NCBI GenBank assembly: GCA_021029095.1
Contig: JAJOHG010000001.1
Location: forward strand, 1,054,001 to 1,118,000
Direction of reading: 5' to 3'
DNA length: 64,000 bases
Origin: Phellopilus nigrolimitatus
Lineage: Eukaryota > Basidiomycota > Agaricomycetes > Hymenochaetales > Hymenochaetaceae
Part shown: piece by piece, positions 36,690-47,251 of the stretch
Numbering within the stretch: the first letter of the stretch is position 1
Layout of the letters: every line of letters starts with the position of its first letter
The notes under the pieces: generated by a model
What the model was told of the DNA's origin: nothing
Database searches by the model: none
The model's input: the letters and a program-made list of their open reading frames with translations, nothing else
Position numbers and translations under genes: made by a program

Positions 36690-38494
36690 TTATATTTGAG
36701 AGCAATAAGACGGGGATGTAGGGCTGAACTGATATTTGGTTGGCGAAGGTTCGAGCGGATTCCGATCACTCTCATGATCTATACGCGTGCGCGACTCAAA
36801 CCGATATATCTCGCTGTCATCGGGCAAAGCGCCCATTTGGGACCTCTCTGGGGACGACGATAGCTGGCCGCTGAAGGTCTGTCGATCGGCGCCGGGACTG
36901 CGGAAAGAAGACGAAAAAGCGTGAAAAGAAGGGAGTGTAGACTCGCGACGTGGTAGGAGGGAAGGGCGTGTGAATGCAAAAAGGATAACGTTAAAGAGAC
37001 CTGAGCAGGAGAAGAGTACGTCTGCTACGACAGTGCCAGCGAAGGGGACATGCTGGTCGTAGAACGCGCGGAATCGGACGATGGCGATTGGGAGAACCGT
37101 CAACGTGTAAACCAAAGGATAGCTAATGCGTTATGTTGAAATCATATTTCGAGCTGCATGTAGAACGCGCAAACTCACAATAGCATCTGCATAGCTATGT
37201 TATCCACAGCTCTACCCCCTGTCTGCGATGAATGGGTCGTTGCGTGCAACCGCTCCTCCTTGGTTCTGAGCTTCACCGAAAAACCGTCGACTATTACGAC
37301 ACCTTTAATAACCAGAGCCAAGGGGATGTACAGAATAATGTTTGCGAATGCACTAAGGGAAAATTGCGTCCTTTCTCAGTGACATTTAAACATAGCACAA
37401 ACACTCACGTTGTCCACATGAAAACATAATCTAATGCGTATTGTTGGACTTGATAGCGCCGAGATACCCAGCACCCTGGAAAACCAGTATTAACGATGTC
37501 ATGCTTATTTCTTTTCGGACTTAGAGTGAATGAAGCATAGCCTACAGTATTGTGTGTCCCCCCAATAGGCATCTATATCGTTCCTGTGCGTCACAGCACT
37601 AATGATAACAATCAAGATGATGGTGAGCCATATTGCGGACAATACTACGGCCGATAGAATTCGTGGGTGTAATGGAACCCAGCGGAAAACTATAGCACTG
37701 AAAGTGTGGACAGCAATCGCCTTCCAAAGCCACGCAATGTCAGAACCCATGTGCACCCGAGTTCATTATCAGCTCACCAATGTCCTGTGGATGGAGGTCA
37801 GACTCGGATTAAGGTGGTTTGTAACAGCGAATTCGGGTTGAATTTACTCACGCGAGGGCGACAGAAACATCGCCTATTTGCTTCATAAGGCCTTGCGATT
37901 TCCGGATTCAGTATGGCAGTCTCTTGAAACTGTTGTGCCCGTACCTTGCGCAGTGCAGAAGGAACCATCATGAACGTTCTGCAGTATCGGCACGTTAATA
38001 TAGATAGCAGGCATCACAGATATCATCACGTACAGCTTCAATGACCCATTTGAGATTCTAACAAAGAGAATGAAACAGAAACTCGAAAACGGTATCCATG
38101 GAATACATACCATGATGCTTCCTAGTACACCGCGGTAAATTAAGCAAAAACTTCGAAGAAGCACAATTCGAGTCACCCACCAGTGGCCTGGAAAAGTTCC
38201 GCAAACATCATAGAGATGAAATAGACGTGAAGGGGGGTCGTCGAACCCCATCTTCGTTGGTCCTTGTACTTCACAGTTGAACTCTGTAGACAAGTAATTG
38301 ATCAACCACCTTCACAGCAAAATATAGACATGCATAGAGCTTACCAGTATGTAGACCAGAAGAAACAGAACGGATAAGAGCGAAAGAAAGGCGGCCTCTA
38401 CGATGAATACAAGCCCAAGTCGCGTGCCAAATGTGAACGAACCACCGGGTACAACAACGGGACCTGAATCTTCTGCAGAGACGGTGTCGAGCAT
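36690..38494 (-). CDS. Seven-TM GPCR (Git3/cAMP-receptor-like)
   Basis: Exons (minus order): 38345-38494, 38181-38283, 38111-38121, 38034-38057, 37945-37978, 37852-37873, 37778-37784, 37546-37720, 37409-37475, 37179-37352, 36690-37122, giving 399 aa. Exons of 11 and 7 nt are needed to keep frame. TM1 is LVFIVEAAFLSLLSVLFLLV. The next segments read MFAELFQATGSIMNLKW, then FCTAQGDVSVALATLAIAVH. After TM4-5 comes the loop motif GDTQYWCWV. TM6-7 region: FYPLVYTLTVLPIAIVRF, then VADVLFSCSGLFNVILFAF. The FCTAQG, YWCW and YPxVYT patterns are typical of fungal Git3-like receptors linked to nutrient or cAMP signalling. The C-terminal tail is Ser/Pro-rich. The ligand is unknown. The Met at 38494 is chosen as the first ATG of the frame. 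Confidence 0.9.
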
Positions 38495-40471
38495 CAACGT
38501 CACGGCCGTCCTCAGCGGAGTGCTTGGAGGAAAGGAGTGTTCCAGTGCCTACGGTATGGGCTTGGAAGATGGGAATGATAAAGCTGCTTTTATCGAGAAT
38601 GCCTAGCGCTGAGTAGGACTCGTCACCCCTGGCGTCTCTGCCATGTGTGTACCTGAGAGCGCAGGGTTATTGAATAAACATGCAGGGTATGCCATCGTAG
38701 ATATCCGCGTCGGACATTCCCAAGTCGTAGTTTGGATAAGAAACAGATCAGGGAGTTACGCCCGTAACACCCGATACGAGTGCGAAATTTTACGCTTCCC
38801 TTCAGAAAACAGTAAACCCCACTTTCTCCTCGAATCTGCATTTGTTGGTACAACACTCTCCTTGAGCGCAAAACAGCCTCACCTCACGGGCTTTACCGGT
38901 ACGTGACCAACCATACAGGTTTAGTTTCTGTTATTTTTCTTATAAGATAGATAAGAGGTCAAACACGTGGTGATCCTATCAAGGGTTGCCATCCGAATAA
39001 ATATGACTTTATACAAGAAAAATGCTCGTATCTACAATCACTCTCCAATCATCCTTTCCATGTACATGCCTTCTGTCACCGCCGCCGGCGTCAGATCTGC
39101 GCAGGACTGCGCGCCAGAACTCGCCAAGAGGGCGAACAGAACAGGCGAGTCAGGGATAATTCATGGTTAGAAGGCAGTCGGACGCAGATCCGCGCATTAG
39201 AATTCGTGCATCAAATTAGTTCAGCAAAAGTGATGATAAAACACTGAAAATGAGTAGCTTCAATATTTATCGGCTGATAGGTAGAGCTCCTGTTACGCTG
39301 CTGCTGTCCATAACCGTAGCATAGTAGACGAGCCCTTCCAATCGTCAGGTATACATTCTTGCTGCGCATTCGTAGCTCGAAGATGTATACAAGAAGCGCC
39401 GCTCGAGCCGAGTTCAAGCGGGCGATGTCAACAGGCGAGCTCTGTATGATGTACTTGATGTCTCCCCATACCAATCCCGAGCGAGTGAGAATATTGAGCG
39501 AAAACTCGGATACTCTTGAGCCAGAGAATGAACGCCATCAAGGCTGTGTAACTGAAACAAAAAAGTACTTACTTCGAAATCACAGTTACTCTCACACTAC
39601 ACATGGAGCTCGGAATCCGTCAATTCGATGTCCTCAATTTGCGATACAGAAGTTCCCACCGTCCCTGGGTTGCGCGTCTTCATAGTTATCAATCGCGCTG
39701 TTGTTCGCTCTAACCGCTCCAGTCGGCGAGGACATAGCTATCGACACGCAGAGCACGAAGAAGAGAAGCGCGATGGAAGCGAGCAGATCCTTTAAAGACG
39801 CAGCGAGCGAAGTTCTCTTGTGATGCGGTACGGAGCTTCCTCATGAGGGTTGAAGGCCTCATGGTAAGATACTATCCAGTTTGTATCAGCAAAACTTCAT
39901 CATCCACAAAGCAGTTTACTCACAGCGATCGCTGATGTTATTGAAGTTTCCGTGTAAATATTGCCAATGCCTCTTCACCTTACTACTTGTGTATGCGCTA
40001 CAAGCGACAAACGGTATTCTAACTTTCTCTTACCACAGTAATGGCAGACTCATTGACGTTGCGGCGCTGGGAAATTTTTGTCTTGATTGATACTTGAGCG
40101 TCAACAAGCCTGAAATGGCCTTCAAGTTGCTGAGAATGTTCGTGGCTAGAAGCTTGTGGCAGGGCCAAAGCTCGAATAACCGATGCTATGGTTTGTTGGA
40201 ACGTTGGATACGTCGTAAATCCTGTATCTCGTATCGCAATTGTTTGCACCTTCAATGTGCGGTGTAATACGCCCAAGCGTCTTTGGCTTGCGAGCCGTCA
40301 GAGTTCTCGATCGATCTATTGCTTGACTGAATCAGTCAGGCTACGACGCGTAGAACAGAGAGACTGGATCAACGGAAAGCGCGTTGGTAGTGTGTCAACA
40401 CCTCACAGAGCAGCACTGAAGTCGCGTCGAATAATTCGCGCTCGTTGTTTTTCCCCTTCATCACCACCCCC
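38495..40471. other. Unresolved region, possible minus-strand exons
   Basis: Nearly 2 kb with no gene I can close. A minus-strand frame at about 40019-40230 reads like a real exon (TGFTTYPTFQQTIASVIRAL... VNESAITVV, then a GTAAGA donor). Further frames at about 39650-39850 could be its downstream exons (one ends AFNPHEEAPYRITRELRSL). No start and no continuous joining was found. 38500-39650 shows nothing recognisable. Confidence 0.35.
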
Positions 40472-41217
40472 ATGTCAAAACCGCAGCCTCGACGACTATC
40501 GCCATGTTACCTGCATCCACATCTGTTGCCCACTAGTAGACCGCTGGACTGGCGTGCACGACGACCCTCTTGCTGACGAAGACGCCCTGATACGCCAACG
40601 ATCTGGCTACGAAAGAGCTCACCAAGCTTTTCGCGTCTACTGCGTCCTTGCCAGGTAATTTTACGAAGCTGTCGGCCATCGCAACAACCGATATGATTGA
40701 CAGACGTTGATGTCGATCATGCGAAGGCATCGTCGTATGTTCGCCTCTTGAAATTTTGGGCGGTCGATTCTGGTGACCTCGAAATCTTTTTCTCGCGATC
40801 AATGAAAGTGCGATTCAAATAGGCGGACCTACACTATCTGACATCACGCATAAGTTGTGCATCATGTTCAGACGGTGAAAACTCTCATCGTGCGAATCCT
40901 TGCGTGTCAATTTACATTGAGCCGACAGAGGTTGCGAGTTATCGCTAATACTATCGCATCAAATGTAACACTTTGCTAATTGCAGCGGCAGCGCTTCGGT
41001 TCTCGCAACTGATTTTGACGAGCGGCATATGCGGGTCTGCAGGAGAACGGGAGCGTTTAAATTCTCACCTATGAAGCCGACAGTTTTCTTCATCAACACA
41101 TTTAAGCGGAGCTCACCGGCGTACGTACTGTACAAGCGGGATGAACGACATTATGCGCTCATTTTTACCGGACTCCCTTTGGCTAGAGCTTTCGAGAACA
41201 ACGCATACGAACCGTGA
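40472..41217 (+). CDS. Tentative small spliced gene, unrecognised
   Basis: Five exons can be joined with GT-AG introns and intact frame: 40472-40553, 40616-40654, 40704-40807, 40872-40930 and 40986-41217, giving 171 aa. The more convincing part is exons 3-5 (DHAKASSYVRLLKFWAVDS, TVKTLIVRILACQF, LATDFDERHMRVCRR). No domain is recognised. The opposite strand is also open over 40533-40802, so the strand assignment is uncertain. Confidence 0.35.
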
Positions 41218-41528
41218 ACGGCCCAGCAATGATAATCGACGTTCCTCAGTTATACCGGTTTGCAAACGAGATGTCGGAGAACACGGCTTACCTTTTGGAT
41301 GGAGCCTATGACCATGATCGTAAAATACAGGTTTCCTGTAATAATGTTTTTAATAAGTAAAATATACGATATGGAGTAGTACAATGTGCTTATGGAAGTG
41401 GTTTCGACATGATGCGGCACGCCACTGTCTTGCCGCATTCGCATCGAGTTCGATCGTCTACCGCGGTGCTTCGAGACGCCGTAGGCTACCCAAATGGTCT
41501 TACGGTACCGTGAAACAGATCCCTCTGC
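41218..41528. other. Intergenic, nothing recognised
   Basis: This 311-bp gap precedes the phosphatase gene. No distinct element seen. Confidence 0.4.
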
Positions 41529-43135
41529 ATGTTATCATCTCGTCTCTGGTCTCCAAGGTTCACTCGAGAGGTCAGCAGCAAACTGAGGGGCTTCCACACG
41601 TACATCAAGACATCAGCACCTGGTAGGCCAGTCTCTCTGTCTAACCTTCCGGCGGTGGCTCATCGTTGGATTTAACAGGTGGTCAGTTAAGAATTCCACT
41701 GGGTTCTCCGAAGGTCATTGGAATCGCAGAGTCGCGAGGCGTCAGGCGGTGAGCACGAATCGCCTCTTCATTGTAAGTTTACAAGTTTACTGATTCAAGA
41801 TAAAGACAACAAGAGGACTCTCATCAGTTCGCAACACTCATTCTCAACCCAGAAGAGTTGCGTCTGAGTGTTAAGAAAAGCTTTGGAATCGATTGGGATC
41901 CTCATGCTGTCGGTGATGCCTTTGCACGTCAGGTCCTTTTTGTTGGCATTTACGACGGGTGCGTTTGGGGCTCTCCTCCGATCAGTTGGCGGTACGACTC
42001 AAGTCCGTTTCACCTCTCACAGACATGGCGGACAAGCGATTTCACTCTTTCTTCACCAACATTTGCACGGCCTTTTCGAGTCTGTAGACAAGTCGCAAAT
42101 CCCTGAGCTATACGCGTGGATGAAGGAGCTAGGTGGTTATTTCAAACGCTTTAGAGGCGGAGTCCTCCAGCCGTGGATAGCACAGCCTGCTTGTCAAAAC
42201 GAGCTAGATCTCGAAGCTAGAGCTACCTTGGCTTTTCTCTCGGTGAAGATTTCGTTGACTTTTCTTCTCTCGGCTAGTAGTCCTTACTCCGATTGTCAGG
42301 CGGATAGAATTGTTTCTGAGGGCCACGAGTCAAAGTCGTGTGGTGCGACGGCGTCCGTCGCCCTCTTACATTCATTGGATGCCCCTGCTACGCCTTTTTT
42401 TTCTGCAAAGCAAGTCGCACTCACAGTCGCACATGTCGGGTGAGTGTTGCGTTGATGTGCTAATTTGTTACGCTCAAATATGATATCCGTAGAGATACGC
42501 GTGTTTTGCTCTGTTCTACAGACGGCGGTAGAGTCTTCCGTATGACTCAGGACCACCATGCAGAAACCCTCGAAGAAGCCGCGAGATTGCGGCGGATGGG
42601 GAGTAGTCGTTTGATCATGGACTCCTATGGCGAAACGAGGTGGATGGGCGCCCTCGCCAATACTCGTGGGTGCGTTCTTTCCGCGTGTTTTTTTTTTTCT
42701 CTTCCGAACTGAAGTGCTTTCCTGCGCGATCCAGCATTGGTGACATGCAATTTAAGCCGTTCGGAGTCACAGCGGAGCCAGAAGTGCGAACCAAGCTTTT
42801 GCATGGTCATGAATGGGCATATATTGTATTTGTTACCGATGGCATTTCATCTGTGCTCTCTGATGCAGAGATCGTTGACCTCGCTCGGAATGCGAAAGAT
42901 CCGAGGGTCGCAGCCAAAGCTATCCTTGATTTCGCGGATGAGATTGGGAGCGATGATAATCTAACAGCGATTGTTGTTCCTCTTGCAGGCTGGGGTAAAG
43001 TTTCTGGACCTGACCGAACGAAGGAGTTGCGGGAGTACCGGCGGACGGAAGCCAGTGAGTTGCAACGCGTTTTATGAGTTTTCCGACAAATGACGACCTC
43101 ATGCAGTCGGGACTGAGCGACATCGGCGAATGTAA
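41529..43135 (+). CDS. Mitochondrial PP2C-type Ser/Thr phosphatase (Ptc6-like)
   Basis: Exons: 41529-41622, 41679-41748, 41806-41958, 42023-42242, 42300-42439, 42493-42669, 42735-43054, 43107-43135, giving 400 aa. The N-terminus MLSSRLWSPRFTREVSSKLR is Arg/Ser-rich and amphipathic, like a mitochondrial presequence. PP2C motifs in order: IGIAESRGVRRQQEDSHQF (motif 1, joined over an intron), VGIYDGHGG (metal-binding Asp, motif 2), CGATASVALL, AHVGDTRVLL, GALANTRGIGDMQFKP, VFVTDGISSVLSD, and GSDDNLTAIVV (second metal-binding Asp). All core residues are present, so it should be active. In yeast the Ptc6/Aup1 enzyme works in mitochondria on pyruvate dehydrogenase and mitophagy; the same role here is inference. 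The intron 42243-42299 is 57 nt and in frame; removal gives FLSADRIVSEG, closer to the family pattern. Confidence 0.9.
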
Positions 43136-43259
43136 GCACAAAATTCGGACTTTAATACCCTCACTATAATAGCATGAATTTGCGCCTGGCATATTAAAGT
43201 AGAAAGTCAAAAAGCGTCGATAGAGTATGTACTTTTGCTATCTTATACAAGTTCTTGTT

Positions 43260-45838
43260 TCAAATTTGAGCAGCGGCATGGCCATCCGCGCGAGGATCGG
43301 ATCCAGCCGCCCACACAGTACGTTCGGAAATGTCGATGATTCTCTGAATGACTTGGCCACGTCCCATCATTCCTCTCTGAAAGCTCGTAGCTACGCGCGC
43401 GTCATGTCCCATTTCTGCAGACGATCGCCTAATCAGAAACTGAAGAGAATGTTAAAGAATGTATGTCACCTTGGAGTTTCTTAACAGTTTCCTCGGAGAT
43501 GCCTTCTTCGAAGTAAACTTCACTGTTGATGTCTCCTGCCTTTCCGGTGGAACCTCGCATTTCTGAGTCTGGAGAGCCGGCGGAAATGCAAAAACGCGGG
43601 GCATCAAGAGAAGCCTGGGCAGTAAATCCACGTAGCATGTTCAGTAAAACCTGGACATGACCTTGTGGCTGTAAAGGAGGTGTGAGATATGCGAGTATCC
43701 ATTGATTTAATAATATAAGATTTATGCGAGTGAAAACGGAGTAAGGTTGGTAAAGGACATAAAGTGGTTCACCTGCATGAACCCTCCCATGACGCCGTAA
43801 GATAGAAAAAGCTCATCTCCGCGTGTGGCGAGCGCAGGAATGATGGTATGGTAGGGCCGTTTACCACCCTTCAGAGCGTTCGGGTGCCCTTCTTCGAGGA
43901 CAAATCCTGATCCTCGGTTTTGTAAAGTGAACCCACAGCTTCTCGGAATGGCTTGGTACGAGCGGATGAGTTCTTATCTTCACTTCTTACAAAACGCAGT
44001 CACCTCCAGTTCCAAAACCTAAATACAAATGGGTTATCAGAAAATAATATCCGCAAAGGCAAAGCTCAAAACGGACCAGCATAGTTGCTTTGGATGTAAC
44101 TACACGCATTGCCCCACTGGTCAACAACTGACATTTTAGACTTCAGAGACGACACTGAGTAATAAGGGAAACGAGCGAACCGGAGAAATACACAGTGTCG
44201 GACGAATTTTCAGGATTACCCTGAAGATAAGAAGCGTATCAGAAAAGGATAGCTGGACCAAATAATAGACTAACGTGAATAACTTCGGGGTTCGTCTCGT
44301 GGGGTTTGAATAACTTAGCCCGTGAAGAGAGGTATTCCTGAGCAAGACGTGTTCATAAGACCAGCAAAACAATGGAAATCTTACCGGGGGACGTACCTTA
44401 CTCAGCAGTTCCTTGACTGGGATGTGCGCAAATTCTGGGTCGGTTACATAGTACTGGCTATCCGCAAAGGCTAGTCTAGTGGTTATAAGTTTCAAGTTAT
44501 TTTCATTACAAAAAAGGGAGACACTCCACCTCAGTGATTCCACCAAAAGATGTAAATATTCTGGCGAATTGTGATCCATATCCAATACAGGTTTTGTTAT
44601 TCCTAACTCTTGAATATTATCGATGATACCAAGCGCCAACAAGGCCGTTATTCCTGGTTAATGCGAAATGAAGCGAATCTTTGTATAGCTAGGAAGACCT
44701 CTACCTTGTCCATTTGGAGGGCACTGAGAATATTAAATCATTTAAAATTTGTACATGGTGGAAATGAACCGTGCTCACCTCATAGACTGTGACCTCGCCA
44801 TTAAATGTATATTTGATGGGGTCGACGAACGTCGTCTCATGTTTCGCTAAATCCTCTAGTTCCATTAGCCCCCTTTGTTTTGTATAAGCTCTATGATTGC
44901 TTCTGCTATGCGGCCCTTGTAGAAACCATCTTTTCCGTGCTCCGCAACGGACCGGAAAGTCTTAGCAAGGTCCGGGAACTTCATGATTTGCCCAGGCAGG
45001 GGGGCCTTTCCATTCAGGAGCATAGCGTGCGCATCAGGCGAAGCGTTCTTTATAAGCGTCTCTGAGTGTTGCCACTTTAAAGAAAAAGAAATAAAAATAA
45101 GGGTAAATCGCAATTAAGAACCTTGTTTCTTACAGCGTAGCTATGAATTTCTGAAACGGGTACACTGAAAATCAAATAAGCAATATTTCACTGGACACGG
45201 TCGATGGATCGCACACACCCTTCTTCGGCCAAACGAATAGCGGGCCCGAGTACCTGAGCAACGGTGACGCTCCCGCTGCCGAAGTTTTGCACGGTGTCAA
45301 CCCAAGCAGCAGCAGCGCCGGGGACAGTAACACAATTGAGGTCTGTGGCAGGTATGGAACGCCCTGTAATTCCCCTCGAGCGTACATGCTCTATGCTCAG
45401 CTTCTGCGGTGAATGCCCGGAGCCGTTGAGCGCCTTAACTTCTTTGGTTTTGGCGTCGTAGAAGAGGCAGAACGCATCGCTGAAAATTTTACAGAGTAAA
45501 CAATTTGTTTACTTTTGCGCGCCGGATTCAGACACTCACCCGCCGATCCCACAGCAACTCGGTTCTGTTACATTCAACGCAGCGGAAGTCGCTACCGCCG
45601 CATCCGCTTCGCTCGCAGCCATTTATCGTTATTCGACTTCCCATGCGAAGGGACGCGAGTGCATACCAGCATTCCCACCTAACCTAAGGATCTCCAAACC
45701 AGCTTCCGTCGCGAGGGGCTGGGACGACGCAACGACGCCCTTCGTGCCGTAGACCTGCGAGCGCCGGCTGGCGAAGCGCTGTAGCACGAGCTCGGGCTGG
45801 TTGATCTTGTCCCAATCGATTTTTCCCGATTTTACCAT
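43260..45838 (-). CDS. Gamma-glutamyltransferase, YwrD type, with a frameshift
   Basis: Transfers or hydrolyses gamma-glutamyl groups, e.g. from glutathione. Exons (minus order): 45667-45838, 45540-45606, 45219-45479, 45134-45164, 44779-45074, 44705-44723, 44530-44653, 44397-44475, 44275-44337, 44181-44220, 44077-44127, 44004-44018, 43773-43951, 43470-43668, 43260-43414. Motifs: [39 protein letters not shown], then [11 protein letters not shown] with the likely nucleophilic Thr, [17 protein letters not shown], and [13 protein letters not shown] near the end. No signal peptide is seen, so it looks cytosolic. One exon is 15 nt. The fifth exon is one base short of frame: at a run of five G (plus-strand C at 44869-44873) frame ELIQNKGG must change to [11 protein letters not shown]. 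This is either a true mutation or a homopolymer error. Confidence 0.9.
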
Positions 45839-46205
45839 CTTGACCTTGAGCTGACTGCATGAGCTTTGTGAGGATGAAATTCTAAAAATTAGAGCAGACA
45901 CTCACCCGTCTCACCCGTATTCCTATGTTGGAGAGGAATGGACTCGACGAGAAGTGTGTGTCCAAAGGGAGGAGTGAGCGGGGAGCAGAGTGTGGGCAGG
46001 TGAGAGATCGCTCTCAAAAACGCCCTGAGATTTTAACGATAGCATCCCACACAATTAAAAAAAAAGTAATGATAACGTGTGTGAGTGACCACCTGGAAGT
46101 CGGTCAGATGGAAGGTGCTTGGACACCGGCAAAGCGGGGACTAATAGAAGTACTATATTTGGCTACCAGACTGCAAAACTCGTGCGTAGTGAGGTGACCT
46201 CAAGG
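45839..46205. other. Upstream region of gamma-glutamyltransferase gene
   Basis: About 370 bp between the gene start and the transposon remnant. It should hold the promoter. No TATA box is evident. Confidence 0.4.
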
Positions 46206-46207
46206 TA

Positions 46208-46894
46208 CAGTCGAACTTCTGCTAATGCATACTCCTCGTGCTGCATAACCTCCCAAAATGCATAGACTTTGGCTTCCACCGAGTCGGTAGTTAGAAAATA
46301 CCTATAAGATAATGCATAAAATTCATAATGCATAATGCATATCTGTATGCAGTAATTTAAATGGGGATATGCATTATGTGAGGTATCTCGCCTGCACAAA
46401 ACTTGGTGCTTGACAAACACATTTTGTGTTCTCACACATCTTCATGACAAGGCATTTCCAACTACAGAGGAAGAATGGACTGCCCAAGAAATTGTAGAGC
46501 AAGTTCGCAACATGGTGGAGGCTGAAGCCTGAAGGTGGCAATGTCAATGGGCTCGACAATGAGCTGCCTGCAAATCGTTAATATCACCAAGAGAGCTGGA
46601 GCAGCTCTGCGTGTGTTATTCTGAGCTGATGTTTCAGCAGGCTTGCGGCCATCTTCACAAGCTTAGATTGCAATACAGACCAAGCAGATGGCAAACTTGA
46701 AGCAACCGGATATCAGTCGCTTTTTCGCCACATCTTTCATTCGCATTTTGTGCTTACTTGTTTCCCTATTATACAACACCTATAGCTAGTGTTTTGATCA
46801 CGTACTAATTTGTGCATTTCTCGTAGTGCATAACCTCTCGTAATGCATACAAAACCTTTCCACCGAACTCTATGCATTAGCAGAAGTTCGACTG
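46208..46894 (+). mobile_element. pogo/Fot1-like (Tc1-mariner) transposon remnant
   Basis: The ends are perfect 24-bp inverted repeats starting CAGTCGAACTTCTGCTAATG (46208-46231 and 46871-46894), each flanked by TA, the Tc1/mariner target. Subterminal GTGCATAACCTC-like words occur near both ends. Inside, plus-strand fragments read EEEWTAQEIVEQVRNMVEAE (about 46465-46530) and QMANLKQPDISRFFA (about 46685-46730). The second has a PIP-box (QPDISRFF, 46703-46726), which is found at the C-terminus of pogo-family transposases. The 687-bp element thus appears to be a deletion derivative keeping only the transposase tail. It cannot move by itself. Confidence 0.85.
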
Positions 46895-46896
46895 TA

Positions 46897-47251
46897 CATG
46901 TACTCGATTTAGACAATCCATCATTGATTCGCATCCAAATCTAGTAATTTGGTATCGAAGTACCTTAAGGTCACTCTTGCCTCATGCGAACCCGAATGAA
47001 CTTAGTCCAGTTGGCTTGTATTCGTAATCAAAAAGATACATCTCGAGGACGAATTAAATGCGGGAAGATCGTAACTATGTGGCGGCATGGGGAAAAGGGG
47101 TAATGTCCGAATTGATCAAGGAAACGAAAAAATAAAACCACGAATGCGAATATTCCGAGATCATCCTAGCTAAGTCTAGGTAGGCGTAAATTCTTCATAA
47201 CAATACATTAACCAGGCCCCAAAACAGCAAAGTGAATCGAATAAAGCAGTT
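46897..47251. other. Intergenic, nothing recognised
   Basis: This 355-bp gap follows the transposon remnant and holds the 3' flank of the transporter gene. Confidence 0.4.

Noticed and set aside
40533..40802. Minus-strand frame MADSFVKLPGKDAVDA... opposite the tentative plus gene
   Set aside because: It ends at a stop with no usable continuation; the plus-strand model joins five exons in frame. Kept only as an alternative.
42243..42299. In-frame insert SVKISLTFLLSASSPYSDCQ in the PP2C protein
   Set aside because: It has GT..AG ends and a length of 57 nt; removing it restores the family pattern, so it is taken as an intron.
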